In this document: positions 19,685 to 28,962 of the stretch, piece after piece | Layout: each line of letters opens with the position of its first letter | Position numbering within the stretch: the stretch's first letter is position 1 | Source of the DNA: an uncultured Lysobacteraceae bacterium | Lineage (GTDB): Bacteria > Pseudomonadota > Gammaproteobacteria > Xanthomonadales > Xanthomonadaceae | NCBI GenBank assembly: GCA_936911875.1 | Contig: CAKZGB010000011.1 | Location: 25,683-89,682, forward strand | Direction of reading: 5' to 3' | DNA length: 64,000 nucleotides | Notes under the pieces: model-generated | What the model was told of the DNA's origin: nothing | The model's input: only the letters and a program-made list of their open reading frames with translations | The model's database searches: none | Position numbers and translations under genes: made by a program

Positions 19685-20509
19685 TCAGTTCAGGCCGTAG
19701 CGTTGTTCGAGAATGTAGGTTACGCCAAAGAAGGCCAATGCTAAAAACGCAAACGCGACCAGTGTCCATTTGGCAGCACGCACGCCACGCCAGCCGTATT
19801 TCCAGCGGCCGAGCAGCAGGCCACCAAAGATCAGCCACGAGACAATGCTCAAGATGGTTTTGTGCGCGAGATGCTGCGCAAACAGATCGCTGACAAAGAG
19901 CAGGCCGGTGACCAGCGTCAGCGTGAGCAGTGCAAAGCCCAGCTTGATGGTACGGAACAGCATGGTCTCGATGGTCACCAATGGCGGCAAGCCCAAGAGC
20001 AGATGGCTACGCTGACGCGTACGCAATGCACGCTCTTGCAGCCACAGCATCAGTGCAAAGATCGCCGCCAATGCCAGCGCGGCTGCCGACAGCAGTGCAA
20101 TCCAGGCGTGCAGCTGCAGGGGCCAGCTTTGCGGCGCGGCTGCGGGTGTATGGCCGGCCTTGTGGTAGGCGAGTACGGCCAGCGAGGCCATCGGAAACAC
20201 AATAAGACCGGCGCTGGTCATGCGGCCCTGACGCTTTAAGGCCAAGGTCATGGCGGCCATGCCCAGTGTCACCAGGGAGACGGCGGCAAAGAAATGCATG
20301 TCGGGCGCGCCTAGCGAGCGGGCCACCCAGGCGTGGGCGGCGGCATGCAGGAACACGGCCAGACCGGCAAACCAGGGCCACCAGCGGGTGGTGCGGGGCA
20401 GGGGCGGCAGAGCAGCATCCGAGACTTGGGCCGGGCGACCGTGCAGGCTCATCACCAGCGCAAACGTGGCGAGCCAGTACCAGACAAAGGCGAGAAACGG
20501 CAGAATCAT
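19685..20509 (-). CDS. ypjD: Inner-membrane cytochrome c assembly-like protein (YpjD/CcsA family)
   Basis: I start at the ATG read from 20509 (MILPFLAFVWYWLA), giving 274 residues and about eight membrane helices; the open frame runs much further upstream only because it lies opposite ffh. HAAAHAWVARS, HKAGHTP, LQLHAWIALLSAAALALAAIFALMLWLQERALR and SDLFAQHLAHKTILSIVSWLIFGGLL follow the CcsA/CcmC pattern with conserved histidines that bind haem in the true assembly proteins, although the full WWD motif is not seen. The divergent placement next to ffh is the usual YpjD context. Its own function is not established. Confidence 0.85.
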   Translation of the reverse strand: MILPFLAFVWYWLATFALVMSLHGRPAQVSDAALPPLPRTTRWWPWFAGLAVFLHAAAHAWVARSLGAPDMHFFAAVSLVTLGMAAMTLALKRQGRMTSAGLIVFPMASLAVLAYHKAGHTPAAAPQSWPLQLHAWIALLSAAALALAAIFALMLWLQERALRTRQRSHLLLGLPPLVTIETMLFRTIKLGFALLTLTLVTGLLFVSDLFAQHLAHKTILSIVSWLIFGGLLLGRWKYGWRGVRAAKWTLVAFAFLALAFFGVTYILEQRYGLN

Positions 20510-20547
20510 AAGCGTTCCAGTATAGCCCAGCGCATGCAGGCGGACTC

Positions 20548-20553
20548 TATAAT
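20548..20553 (+). promoter_or_regulatory. -10 element of the ffh promoter
   Basis: A perfect TATAAT lies 29 bases before the ffh ATG in the short ypjD/ffh spacer. I do not see a convincing -35 hexamer at 17 bases; the assignment rests on the -10 alone. Confidence 0.55.
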
Positions 20554-20581
20554 AGGGGGTTCGATCCTTTGCAGAAGTTTC

Positions 20582-21955
20582 ATGTTCGAGTCCCTTACCC
20601 AACGCCTCACCGGAACCATTGACCGCCTGCGCGGCCGTGGCCGCCTGACCGAAGAAAACATCAGCGACGCGCTGCGTGAAGTGCGGGTGGCGCTGCTCGA
20701 GGCCGACGTTGCGTTGCCGGTCGTCATGGAGCTGATCCGCCGTATCAAAGAGCGCGCCGTCGGGCAGGAGGTTCTGGCTTCGCTGACTCCGGGTCAGTCG
20801 CTGATCAAGATCGTCAAAGACGAGATGACGGCGGTGATGGGCTCCGAGGCGAGCCAGCTCAATCTCAACGTGCCGGCACCGGCCGTGATTCTGATGGCCG
20901 GTCTGCAAGGTGCCGGTAAGACCACGACGGTCGGCAAGCTCGGCAAGTTCCTGAAAGAAAAGCACCGTAAAAAAGTGCTGGTGGTGTCGGCCGACGTGTA
21001 TCGTCCTGCCGCTATTGCCCAGCTCGAAACGCTGGCTAAGCAAGTGGGTGTCGAGTTCTTCCCGAGTTCTGCCGATCAGTCGCCAATTGCGATCGCCCGT
21101 GCGGCCATCGAACATGCGCGCAAGACCTATGCCGATGTGGTGTTGGTAGATACCGCGGGTCGTCTCGCCATTGATACCGCGATGATGGCGGAAATCAAGG
21201 CGCTGCACGCTGCTATCGATCCGGTTGAAACGCTGTTTGTTGTCGATGCGATGACCGGTCAGGATGCGGCCAACACGGCCAAAGCCTTCCGCGAAGCATT
21301 GCCGCTCACCGGTGTGGTGCTGACCAAGCTCGATGGTGATGCCCGTGGCGGTGCCGCGCTGTCGGTTCGCTACATTACCGAACGGCCGGTCAAGTTTGTC
21401 GGTATTGGTGAAAAGCCCGATGGCCTGGATGTCTTCCACCCGGATCGGATTGCGGGCCGGATTCTCGACATGGGCGACGTGCTGTCGCTGGTCGAAGAAG
21501 TGCACGACAAGGTCGACAAGGAAAAGGCCGCCAAGCTAGCCGATAAAGTGGCCAAGGGCAAAAAGTTCAATCTGAACGACATGCGCGATCAGCTGGAGCA
21601 GATGCAAAACATGGGCGGTCTGCACGGCCTGATGGACAAGCTGCCGGGCATGGGCAAGATCCCTGACAACGTCAAGGGTCAGATCTCGGGCAAGGAAGTG
21701 CCGCGCATGATTGCCATCATCAACTCGATGACGGAAAAAGAGCGCCGCAATCCGGGCATTCTGAACGGCTCGCGCCGCAAGCGCGTGGCGCTGGGTTCGG
21801 GCCAGACACCGGCCGATGTGAACCGCCTGCTCAAGCAGTACCAGCAGATGGAAAGCATGATGGCCAAGTTCTCGGGTGGTGGCATGAAGGGTCTGATGCG
21901 CGGCATGAAGGGCATGAATTCGCTGATGGGAGTGCGGGGCAAATTGCCCTTCTAA
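20582..21955 (+). CDS. ffh: Signal recognition particle protein Ffh
   Basis: GTPase that binds 4.5S RNA and signal sequences of membrane proteins and delivers ribosomes to FtsY. The 457-residue protein has the N domain, then G1 GLQGAGKTTT near residue 107, SADVYRPAA, DTAGR, TKLDGDARGGAAL (G4), and a methionine-rich M domain (DQLEQMQNMGG..., GGMKGLMRGMKGMNSLMG) that holds signal peptides and RNA. The ATG at 20582 is preceded by GCAGAAG. It is followed by the rpsP operon, which has its own promoter. Confidence 0.98.
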   Translation: MFESLTQRLTGTIDRLRGRGRLTEENISDALREVRVALLEADVALPVVMELIRRIKERAVGQEVLASLTPGQSLIKIVKDEMTAVMGSEASQLNLNVPAPAVILMAGLQGAGKTTTVGKLGKFLKEKHRKKVLVVSADVYRPAAIAQLETLAKQVGVEFFPSSADQSPIAIARAAIEHARKTYADVVLVDTAGRLAIDTAMMAEIKALHAAIDPVETLFVVDAMTGQDAANTAKAFREALPLTGVVLTKLDGDARGGAALSVRYITERPVKFVGIGEKPDGLDVFHPDRIAGRILDMGDVLSLVEEVHDKVDKEKAAKLADKVAKGKKFNLNDMRDQLEQMQNMGGLHGLMDKLPGMGKIPDNVKGQISGKEVPRMIAIINSMTEKERRNPGILNGSRRKRVALGSGQTPADVNRLLKQYQQMESMMAKFSGGGMKGLMRGMKGMNSLMGVRGKLPF

Positions 21956-21972
21956 AGCGCCCGGGCTGGGGG

Positions 21973-22001
21973 TTTTCTTTTGAAAAACAACCAGTTATAA
22001 T
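21973..22001 (+). promoter_or_regulatory. Promoter of the rpsP-rimM-trmD operon
   Basis: Perfect TATAAT at 21996-22001 with TTTTCT at 21973-21978, spacer 17. It is followed by ATTCGGCT, a GC-rich discriminator of the kind seen at growth-rate-controlled promoters. The start lies about 45-50 bases before the rpsP ATG. Confidence 0.65.
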
Positions 22002-22054
22002 ATTCGGCTTACCCCGTCATCCCGGCGGCTGGTCCTATCAAGGAAATCTGTACC

Positions 22055-22318
22055 ATGGTCAAGATTCGACTGACCCGCGGCGGCGCCAAAAAGCGTCCGT
22101 TCTACCACATCATCGTCACCGACAGCCGTTCGGCCCGTGACGGTCGCAACATCGAGCGCGTGGGTTTCTACAACCCGGTTGCTCGCGGCAATGAAAAGCG
22201 CGTTGAAATCAACGTTGATCGCGTGAACCATTGGGTTTCCAACGGTGCCCAAATGACCGAAAAGGTCGCGGTACTGTTCAAGGAAGCGAACAAGGCCGGC
22301 ACTGAAGCCGTAGCCTAA
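22055..22318 (+). CDS. rpsP: 30S ribosomal protein S16
   Basis: An 87-residue complete S16: [34 protein letters not shown] is the conserved start, followed by GFYNP and [15 protein letters not shown]. It assembles early into the 30S body. AAGGA lies upstream of the ATG. First gene of the conserved rpsP-rimM-trmD-rplS block, 17 bases before rimM. Confidence 0.99.
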   Translation: MVKIRLTRGGAKKRPFYHIIVTDSRSARDGRNIERVGFYNPVARGNEKRVEINVDRVNHWVSNGAQMTEKVAVLFKEANKAGTEAVA

Positions 22319-22335
22319 TCCTTTCGCTGTTTCTG

Positions 22336-22923
22336 ATGTCTTCTTCGGAAACCGCAAATCAAGGGCGCCTGATCCTGCTCGGCAGGGTTTTAGGCGCCCT
22401 TGGTCTTAAGGGCGACGTGAAAATCGAGTCGTTTACCGACCCGCGTCATGCCATCTTCCGTTATCAGCCGTGGACGCTAAAGCGCAACGAGCGCTCGCCA
22501 AACACATTGGCGCAGGTGCAGGCTGATTTCTCTGTTGATCTGATCAAGCACGGCGTTGCCGTCCTGCAAGGCGTAAAAGGTCGCGAGCAGGGCAAGCATC
22601 TGGCTGCGCGTCTTCCCGGCGTTTCGGATCGCAACGCAGCCGAAGCCGTCGTCGGTCTCGACATTTACGTAGAACGCTCGCAACTGCCGGCACCGGCAGA
22701 GGGTGAGTTTTATTGGGTCGATCTCGAGGGTTTGCGTGTCGTCAATCTCGAGGGCGCAGAGCTGGGTATCGTCTCGCACCTGTTCGGTACGGGCGCTAAC
22801 GATGTGATGGCGGTGCGCGATGATTCGCGTGAGCGACTGATTCCGTTTGTGCGGCCTCAGTTCGTCACCGATATTAATTTCGAGCAAGGCCTGATCACGG
22901 TCGATTGGGACCCTGAGTTCTAA
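22336..22923 (+). CDS. rimM: Ribosome maturation factor RimM
   Basis: A 195-residue two-domain protein needed for 30S head maturation near S19. The N-terminal RimM domain shows [22 protein letters not shown] (residues 15-36); the PRC-barrel domain has [35 protein letters not shown] and the closing [28 protein letters not shown]. Start at ATG 22336; the preceding region is tight after rpsP, so translation is likely linked. trmD follows after five bases. Confidence 0.97.
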   Translation: MSSSETANQGRLILLGRVLGALGLKGDVKIESFTDPRHAIFRYQPWTLKRNERSPNTLAQVQADFSVDLIKHGVAVLQGVKGREQGKHLAARLPGVSDRNAAEAVVGLDIYVERSQLPAPAEGEFYWVDLEGLRVVNLEGAELGIVSHLFGTGANDVMAVRDDSRERLIPFVRPQFVTDINFEQGLITVDWDPEF

Positions 22924-22928
22924 ACGAC

Positions 22929-23678
22929 ATGCGCATCGACTGCATCACTTTATTTCCTGAGCTGATCCAGGCTGCGGCCTCAGCCGGGATTGTCGGTCGT
23001 GCCCATGAGCGCGCACTGGTGCAGACGCGCACCTGGAATCCGCGCGATTACGCCGTCGGCAACTATCGTCGCGTCGATGATCGTACCGCCGGTGGTGGCG
23101 CCGGCATGGTGATGATGCTCGAGCCGCTGCGGCAATGTCTGCAAGCTGTTAAGAGTGAAGCGGCTGAGGTCACTTCGCACGTGGTGTATTTCTCACCGCA
23201 GGGCAAACCGCTGACGCAGGCACGCGTGCGCGAGCTGGCCGCCATGCCACATCTGATTCTGATTTGCGGTCGCTACGAAGGCGTGGACGAGCGCTTCATT
23301 GCAAATGCCGTCGATGAAGAAATCTCGCTGGGCGATTTTGTGCTCAGTGGCGGCGAATTGCCCGCGGCGGTGCTGATTGATGCGGTGACCCGCGTGCAGG
23401 AGGGGGCGATGTCCGATATGGACAGTGCGCGCCTCGACAGCTTTGAAGACGGTCTGCTCGACCATCCGCATTTCACCAAGCCTAATAGTGACGAGTGGGG
23501 TGACATCCCCGAGGTGCTGCTGGGCGGAAATCACGCGCAAATCGCACTGTGGCGCCGTCAGCAGCAGCTGCAGCGCACCTTGGAGCGACGTCCGGACCTG
23601 CTGGAATCGGCCCCGCTGAGCCCGGCAGACCGCCAATTTCTTGATCGGCTGCGGGCTCTGGCCGACAAGAACGGGTAA
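22929..23678 (+). CDS. trmD: tRNA (guanine-37-N1)-methyltransferase
   Basis: SPOUT-class trefoil-knot methyltransferase that makes m1G37 next to the anticodon to prevent frameshifting. The 249 residues include [25 protein letters not shown], the knot region [14 protein letters not shown] and [26 protein letters not shown], and the tRNA-binding LDHPHFTKP. Length is normal. It sits five bases after rimM and is followed by a separate promoter for rplS. Confidence 0.98.
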   Translation: MRIDCITLFPELIQAAASAGIVGRAHERALVQTRTWNPRDYAVGNYRRVDDRTAGGGAGMVMMLEPLRQCLQAVKSEAAEVTSHVVYFSPQGKPLTQARVRELAAMPHLILICGRYEGVDERFIANAVDEEISLGDFVLSGGELPAAVLIDAVTRVQEGAMSDMDSARLDSFEDGLLDHPHFTKPNSDEWGDIPEVLLGGNHAQIALWRRQQQLQRTLERRPDLLESAPLSPADRQFLDRLRALADKNG

Positions 23679-23693
23679 AAATCCCGTAAGTGC

Positions 23694-23722
23694 TTGTTTT
23701 CATAAGAAAACACATGCATAAT
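23694..23722 (+). promoter_or_regulatory. Promoter of rplS
   Basis: TTGTTT at 23694-23699 and CATAAT at 23717-23722 with a 17-base spacer, followed by ATTGGGCT. The -10 and discriminator closely resemble those of the rpsP promoter. The leader to the rplS ATG would be about 80 bases. Confidence 0.65.
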
Positions 23723-23810
23723 ATTGGGCTCGCTGTACCCCAAAACCATTAAGCCCAGGTCTGGATCTTCGGCATTCGGGACCGACAACATTTAAAACAG
23801 GCAAAACATC

Positions 23811-24221
23811 ATGTCCATTCATACCCTGCTGCAAGAATTCGAAGCCGGCCAAGCTACCCGCCAACTGCCGGAATTCAGCCAAGGCGACACCGTTGTCGTC
23901 AACGTCAAAGTGAAGGAAGGCAACCGTGAACGCGTCCAGGCCTACGAAGGCGTTGTGATCGCGATCAAGAATGCCGGTCTGAACTCTTCGTTCACCGTCC
24001 GCAAGATTTCGCACGGCTACGGCGTGGAACGCGTGTTCCAAACCCATAGCCCGACCATCGAATCGGTCAGCCTGAAGCGTCGCGGTAAAGTCCGCGCTGC
24101 CAAGCTGTACTACCTGCGTGGTCTCGAAGGCCGCAAGGCACGCATCACCGAAGACTTGGCCGCAGGCGCCAAGGCCAAGGCTGCTGCCGCTGCTGCCAAG
24201 AAGGAAGCTGCTGCCGAGTAA
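23811..24221 (+). CDS. rplS: 50S ribosomal protein L19
   Basis: A 136-residue L19, located at the 30S-50S interface. [49 protein letters not shown] and [23 protein letters not shown] are the diagnostic core. The C-terminal 20 residues are an Ala/Lys-rich tail ([20 protein letters not shown]), an extension common in the Xanthomonas group and absent from E. coli L19. The operon ends here with a terminator. Confidence 0.99.
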   Translation: MSIHTLLQEFEAGQATRQLPEFSQGDTVVVNVKVKEGNRERVQAYEGVVIAIKNAGLNSSFTVRKISHGYGVERVFQTHSPTIESVSLKRRGKVRAAKLYYLRGLEGRKARITEDLAAGAKAKAAAAAAKKEAAAE

Positions 24222-24256
24222 GGCGCAAGCCCCGGCACGCTGCTTTCAGCACACGG

Positions 24257-24287
24257 ACGGTCGCCTCTGGCGGCCGTTCCTGTTTTT
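24257..24287 (+). terminator. Rho-independent terminator after rplS
   Basis: Nine-base stem ACGGTCGCC / GGCGGCCGT (one G-U pair) with a TCT loop, followed by TCCTGTTTTT. It lies 35 bases past the rplS stop. Confidence 0.8.
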
Positions 24288-24304
24288 GAATCCCGGAACT
24301 GATA

Positions 24305-24706
24305 TTGGAACCGACGCAAGAACTCAAAGTCCGACTCGACTTATGGCTGTGGGCCACGCGATTTTTCAAGACGCGTTCACTGGCCAAGCAAGCCATTGAA
24401 ACGGGCAAGGTAGAAATCGGCGGTGAACGCCCGAAGGCATCGCGACAGGTGAAACTCGGCGATGCGCTGGTGATCCGCCGTGGCATCGAGACTTTTCACG
24501 TCACCGTGACCGGCTTACTGGATCAGCGCGTGGCGTATGCGCAGGCCGTGTTGCATTACTCCGAGACTGCAGAATCCATCGCCGCGCGCGAGCAAGCACG
24601 TGCCGAACAACGCGCCCAGGCGACGGGTTACCGCGCTCCGGAAACTAAACCGGATAAACGGGCCCGCCGCCTGATTCGTGCGCTCGGCGATTTGGAAATG
24701 CTGTAA
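24305..24706 (+). CDS. hslR: Ribosome-associated heat shock protein Hsp15
   Basis: A 133-residue S4-domain protein, the same length as E. coli Hsp15, which rescues 50S subunits carrying nascent-chain tRNA. The S4 fold shows VRLDLWLWATRFFKTRSLAKQAIETGKVEIGG and KASRQVKLGDALVIRR near the N-terminus; the C-terminus is basic (ETKPDKRARRLIRAL). The start is a TTG at 24305; no ATG or GTG gives a full S4 domain. Single gene between terminators. Confidence 0.9.
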   Translation: MEPTQELKVRLDLWLWATRFFKTRSLAKQAIETGKVEIGGERPKASRQVKLGDALVIRRGIETFHVTVTGLLDQRVAYAQAVLHYSETAESIAAREQARAEQRAQATGYRAPETKPDKRARRLIRALGDLEML

Positions 24707-24749
24707 GCGAATTAACTGAAGTTAAAAAACGCTCGGCATTTCTACGCTT

Positions 24750-25367
24750 TTAGGATTTCAGAAAACGCGATGCGGCCGACAGGGCGTCGCCGATGCCGAG
24801 CTGGCCATCGCCATCCTGATCGAGCAGGGAACCCAGCAGACCACCGGTACCCGGTTGCTGACGAAGTTGTTCCTGCTCCTGACCCAGCACCGATTGCAAT
24901 TGGCTCGGCGAAGCGGCTTGCTGACCACCAAAGAATCGCTTGGCCAGATATGCCATCACGATGGGCGCCAGAATTTGCATCAGCATGCGAGCTTGCGGCG
25001 AGTTGAGACCCGTTGCGCTACCCAGAGTCTGTTCTGCAGCCTGTTGCTTGCCGCCAAAGATGTGACCCAGGATGGCCGGCGCTGCAGCTGCGGCGATACC
25101 GGCTTGCGACATGTTGTTGCCACCGCCGCCAAGAACCGCACCGAGCACCGAGCCGATATCCAGACCCTGATGGTCATTTTGCAGAGCGCCGAACAGCGCT
25201 TCGGCACCTTGCGGTTGTTGTGCGTTTTGGCCCAGTGCACCGATCAGCATGGGCAGGGCGGCTTGGATGGCCGATTGGGCCGTACCGGGATCCACTCCGA
25301 GCTGCTGGCTGACTTGTTGCACGGGGGCGCCGCTGAGTTGGCCCAGCAGATCATTAACGAGATTCAT
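24750..25367 (-). CDS. DUF937 family protein with an EF-hand-like C-terminal loop
   Basis: A 205-residue protein rich in Gln, Ala and Gly. The start MNLVNDLLGQLSGAPVQQVSQQLGVDPGTAQSAI followed by LPMLIGALGQNAQ is the DUF937 pattern, which consists of repeats of helical YidB-like segments. Near the C-terminus LLDQDGDGQLGIGDALSAA (about residues 183-200) is a calcium-loop-like DxDxDGxLxxxD motif, similar to dockerin or EF-hand repeats. No signal peptide is present. The function of the family is unknown; the calcium loop suggests structural or regulatory binding only. Confidence 0.82.
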   Translation of the reverse strand: MNLVNDLLGQLSGAPVQQVSQQLGVDPGTAQSAIQAALPMLIGALGQNAQQPQGAEALFGALQNDHQGLDIGSVLGAVLGGGGNNMSQAGIAAAAAPAILGHIFGGKQQAAEQTLGSATGLNSPQARMLMQILAPIVMAYLAKRFFGGQQAASPSQLQSVLGQEQEQLRQQPGTGGLLGSLLDQDGDGQLGIGDALSAASRFLKS

Positions 25368-25438
25368 GGAATGGCATCCTTTGCGAAGTGAGTGACAGTC
25401 TCAATACTCGCATGCAAAACGTTAAGAAGGCACCAAGG

Positions 25439-28081
25439 TCAGCTCAAATTCTTCAGCCTGTAGAGCGCTTCGAGAGCCTGCTTGGGCGTCAGCTCGTCCG
25501 GATCCAGACTGCGCATGGCCTTGCGCAACGCATCTTCGGCTTCAAACAGGCCGAACTGGCGCGGGGCATCGAGCTGCATCGGTGTCAGCGGCGTGGTCGG
25601 TGCGGGAGCCGATTCAAGTTCTGCCAGACGACCGCGCGCGGCGACCAACACTGTCTTGGGCAAACCCGCTAAGGCTGCAACTTGCAATCCGTACGAGCGC
25701 GAAGCCGGGCCTTCCTTGACGGCATGCATAAACACCAAGCCGTCGCCATGTTCGACGGCATCCAAGTGCACGTTGGCGACGCCGGGAACATCATTGGCCA
25801 ACACCGTCAGCTCAAAGTAGTGCGTTGCGAATAGCGTGTACGCGCGATTGTGTTGCGCCAGATGCAATGCGCTCGCCTCGGCCAGTGCCAGGCCATCGTA
25901 CGTTGAAGTGCCGCGACCGATCTCATCCATCAGCACTAGCGACTGATCCGTAGCGTGATGCAGGATGTATGCGGTCTCCGACATTTCCACCATAAAGGTG
26001 GATTGGCCTTTGGCCAAGTCATCGCCGGCGCCGATGCGAGTCAGGATCCGATCGATCGGTCCGATGATGGCTTGCGTGGCCGGCACAAAACTGCCGATAT
26101 GCGCGAGCAGCACAATCAGCGCGTTCTGCCGCATGTAGGTGGATTTACCGCCCATGTTCGGACCGGTGATGATCAGCAGTCGGCGCTGCGCATGTTCCTC
26201 GTCGTCGCCTAAGATCAGATCGTTCGGCTCGAAGGGTTCGTCGCGCACGGCCTCGACCACCGGGTGACGGCCCGCCACAATCTGCAGTCCTGGCTCGGAA
26301 CGCAATTGCGCGGCACGCCAGTCATTGGCTTCGGCAACGGTGGCAAACGTCGCCAGCACATCGAGCTCCGCCAACGCCAATGCACACTCACGCAATGCAT
26401 CCAGCTCCACTTGCAGTCGGTCGAGCAGCTCTTCGTACAGAAACTTTTCGCGACTCAGGGCCCGCTCACGTGCGGAGAGGACCTTGTCTTCGAACGATTT
26501 CAGTTCCTCGGTGATGTAACGCTCGGCATTGGCCAGCGTCTGACGTCGCGTGTAATGCACGGGAATCGTTGCACCGACCGCCTGTGCCTTGGTGATCTCG
26601 ATGTAGTAACCATGAACGCGGTTGTAGCCGACTTTCAGACCGGCAATACCGGACTGCTCGCGTTCGCGTGCCTCGAGATCGACCAGGAACTGATCGGCAT
26701 TTTGCGACAGCATCTTGAGCTCGTCGAGCTCTGCATCAAATCCCTCAGCGAAGACGCCCCCATCGCGGACCGTCAACGGGGCGATCGCCACCAGGGCTGT
26801 CTGTAAATGTGCAGCGAGTTCGGCGTGCTGACCATTAAGCGGTGCGCGCAATGTTTGCAGGCGCGGTGAATCGATTCCCTGCAAGGCCTTGGCCAAATCG
26901 GGTAGCGTATGCAAGGCATCGCGCAGGGTGGTGAGATCTTTCGGACGTGCGCTACGCAAAGCAATACGCGACAGGATGCGTTCGACATCGCCCAGGCCAC
27001 TCAACGGCGTGCGCACCGAGTCCAGTGCCGAGCCATCGAGCAAGGCTTGAACAGCTTGTGTGCGTAGCCGCACTGTTGACTGATCACGCAACGGCCGATG
27101 CAACCAGCGACGCAACATGCGGGCACCCATGGGCGAGCGCGTGCGATCGAGAATGCCGAGCAGGGTGTGGCGCACTTCGCCATCGGCGCGTGTGTCCAAC
27201 TCCAGATGACGCCGCGTAGCCGCATTCATGGCGATGGCATCGTCACCGGTTTCGACCACGATGGAACGCAGATGCGGCAGACTTTGTTTTTGCGTTTCCT
27301 GCAGATACGCCAGCAGGCCTGCCGCGGCACCGATCGCCAACGGTTTGTCCTGCAAGCCAAACGGCTGCAAATCGTGCAGGCCAAAGAAGCGTTCAATTTG
27401 GGCGCGACCGCTATCGCTATCAAAAAGCCACGGTGCGCGCAGACGTGCACCGCGGATTGCGGTCAACCATTCGGGCCAATCGCCGTCATCCGGAATCAGA
27501 ACTTCGGCCGGTTGCAGTCGTGCCAGCTCGGTTTCGAGTTGATCCGTTCCCGCGACTTCGGCGGCGAGAAATCGTCCGGCCGACAATTCGGCCCATGCCA
27601 AACCGTAGCCGTGCTTGCCGCGCGATACTGCCAGCAGCAGGTTGTCGCGACGGTCGGGCAGCAGGGCTTCGTCAGTGACGGTGCCGGGCGTCACGATCCT
27701 TACCACTTTGCGCTCGACGAGACCTTTCGATTGCGCGGGATCGCCGATCTGTTCGCAGATCGCGACCGATTCACCGAGGGCCACCAGACGCGCGAGATAG
27801 CCTTCGGCAGCGTGGTAAGGTACGCCGGCCATCGGGATCGGTGCACCGGCGCTACTGCCACGCTGCGTCAGCGTAATGTCGAGGAGTTTGGCCGCCTTGC
27901 GCGCATCGTCATAGAACAACTCGTAGAAGTCGCCCATGCGGAAAAACACCAGCACATCCGGGAGTTCCGCCTTGGCCGCAAAGAACTGTTTCATGAGCGG
28001 CGTATGCTCCGGCGTCGCGCTGCCCGCTTTGCTGCGGGGCGAAGTGCTGTCGGTGGGCGTGGTGGGTTCGGATTCTTGCAT
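25439..28081 (-). CDS. mutS: DNA mismatch repair protein MutS
   Basis: An 880-residue mismatch sensor. The N-terminal mismatch-binding domain has [32 protein letters not shown] with the Phe-x-Glu mismatch-contact motif in [10 protein letters not shown]; the ATPase core has Walker [14 protein letters not shown] near residue 640 and Walker [17 protein letters not shown]; the C-terminus [17 protein letters not shown] matches the tetramer-forming tail. The first 28 residues are an extra Pro/Ser/Thr-rich leader. Its partner mutL lies about 30 kb away in this window. Confidence 0.98.
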   Translation of the reverse strand: MQESEPTTPTDSTSPRSKAGSATPEHTPLMKQFFAAKAELPDVLVFFRMGDFYELFYDDARKAAKLLDITLTQRGSSAGAPIPMAGVPYHAAEGYLARLVALGESVAICEQIGDPAQSKGLVERKVVRIVTPGTVTDEALLPDRRDNLLLAVSRGKHGYGLAWAELSAGRFLAAEVAGTDQLETELARLQPAEVLIPDDGDWPEWLTAIRGARLRAPWLFDSDSGRAQIERFFGLHDLQPFGLQDKPLAIGAAAGLLAYLQETQKQSLPHLRSIVVETGDDAIAMNAATRRHLELDTRADGEVRHTLLGILDRTRSPMGARMLRRWLHRPLRDQSTVRLRTQAVQALLDGSALDSVRTPLSGLGDVERILSRIALRSARPKDLTTLRDALHTLPDLAKALQGIDSPRLQTLRAPLNGQHAELAAHLQTALVAIAPLTVRDGGVFAEGFDAELDELKMLSQNADQFLVDLEAREREQSGIAGLKVGYNRVHGYYIEITKAQAVGATIPVHYTRRQTLANAERYITEELKSFEDKVLSARERALSREKFLYEELLDRLQVELDALRECALALAELDVLATFATVAEANDWRAAQLRSEPGLQIVAGRHPVVEAVRDEPFEPNDLILGDDEEHAQRRLLIITGPNMGGKSTYMRQNALIVLLAHIGSFVPATQAIIGPIDRILTRIGAGDDLAKGQSTFMVEMSETAYILHHATDQSLVLMDEIGRGTSTYDGLALAEASALHLAQHNRAYTLFATHYFELTVLANDVPGVANVHLDAVEHGDGLVFMHAVKEGPASRSYGLQVAALAGLPKTVLVAARGRLAELESAPAPTTPLTPMQLDAPRQFGLFEAEDALRKAMRSLDPDELTPKQALEALYRLKNLS

Positions 28082-28423
28082 TGGGGACTCAAAAACGGCG
28101 GGATCGCCGGCCGACAGGCGGCGGCGAACGGAACCCTGCCAGTATCGCCTGACTGGCGCTTTCCGTCGAGATTCCGGCGCGTAAGAATCGACCCGTAAAC
28201 TGGCAACTATCTGCGTCGGTTTGCTCGGGATCTGAACGCCGGCTGATTGGGCATCGCACTGATGAATTGCAGAAAAGCCCTTGTTTTAAGGCGTTTCCGT
28301 AATGTTGTAAAGCGAACGTATACGTTCGCCGGCCTGTTTTGAACAATTCTTTACAGGGCAGGGGGAGACACTGGCGCTGCCTTCGGGCAATTCGAAATAA
28401 AACCACCGAACAGGAGAATCCAC
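28082..28423. other. 342-base intergenic region between mutS and a small stress-type gene
   Basis: No convincing gene on either strand. It holds the start region of mutS, an 18-base perfect palindrome at 28312-28329, and AGGAG just before the small gene at 28424. The stretch 28330-28360 is AT-richer and probably contains the promoter of the small gene. Confidence 0.6.
28312..28329. promoter_or_regulatory. Perfect 18-base palindrome, possible operator
   Basis: GCGAACGTATACGTTCGC is fully self-complementary without a gap and lies about 95 bases before the small gene at 28424. Gapless palindromes of this size are typical dimeric-repressor sites; no U-run follows, so a terminator is unlikely. 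The regulator is unknown. Confidence 0.5.
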
Positions 28424-28756
28424 ATGAATCAGCGTCTCGAAGAAGCCCGCGCTAACGCCAGCATCCCTTACGATCGCTATCAGCAGGAGTTCCAGCAATC
28501 GTACGAAAAGGCCCCGTATTATCGCGATGGCCAAACCTGGCAAGACTATGAGCCGGCTTATAAGTACGGTTACGACCAGTATGCTTCGGCGACCGGTCGC
28601 AAGTGGGAAGAAGTAAAGAGCGAACTGGAACAGGGTTGGGACAAGGCCAAGGGTGAAAGCCGCATGGCCTGGGAACAAGCCAAGGACGCAGTGCGCGCCG
28701 GTTGGGATCGCCTCGAAGCCGCGTTGCCGGGCGATGCCGATAACGACGGCCGCTAA
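28424..28756 (+). CDS. Small charged hypothetical protein, stress-protein-like
   Basis: A 110-residue soluble protein rich in Tyr, Trp, Glu and Gln, with an AGGAG ribosome site nine bases before the ATG. Repeats of the kind PYDRYQQEFQQSYEKAPYYR, YEPAYKYGYDQYA and KWEEVKSELEQGWDKAKGESRMAWEQAKDAVRAGWDRLE suggest two short aromatic repeats followed by an amphipathic helix like those in CsbD- or DUF2382-associated stress proteins. It ends DADNDGR. There is no signal peptide or cysteine. I do not recognise a defined function; strong translation signals and a good terminator suggest abundant expression. Confidence 0.8.
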   Translation: MNQRLEEARANASIPYDRYQQEFQQSYEKAPYYRDGQTWQDYEPAYKYGYDQYASATGRKWEEVKSELEQGWDKAKGESRMAWEQAKDAVRAGWDRLEAALPGDADNDGR

Positions 28757-28786
28757 GCACTAACGCGTCATCTGTTGCTCGAACAG

Positions 28787-28812
28787 GCCCCGGCACTCGC
28801 CGGGGCTTTCTT
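28787..28812 (+). terminator. Rho-independent terminator after the small charged protein
   Basis: Eight-base stem GCCCCGGC / GCCGGGGC with an ACTC loop and TTTCTT after it, 30 bases past the stop. Confidence 0.85.
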
Positions 28813-28962
28813 ATGCTGATGTGCGAGTTGCAAGCGTGTATGGCAACTCCGTCGCCAGCCCGTTGCACAGCGACAATCGTATGCACTCGATGCGTGTCCT
28901 TGAAAGGGCGATGCAGACTCCCCAGTTCTGTGAGTACTCATTAGCCCGCTTTGGGAACTTAT

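Noticed and set aside
20510..21505. N-terminal 330 residues of the long minus-strand frame that ends in ypjD
   Set aside because: This part is antisense to ffh and has no membrane pattern; the real ypjD begins at 20509.
23723..23810. Possible L19 leader riboregulator before rplS
   Set aside because: An 80-base leader exists but I see no strong conserved structure or protein-binding mimic; not enough to call.
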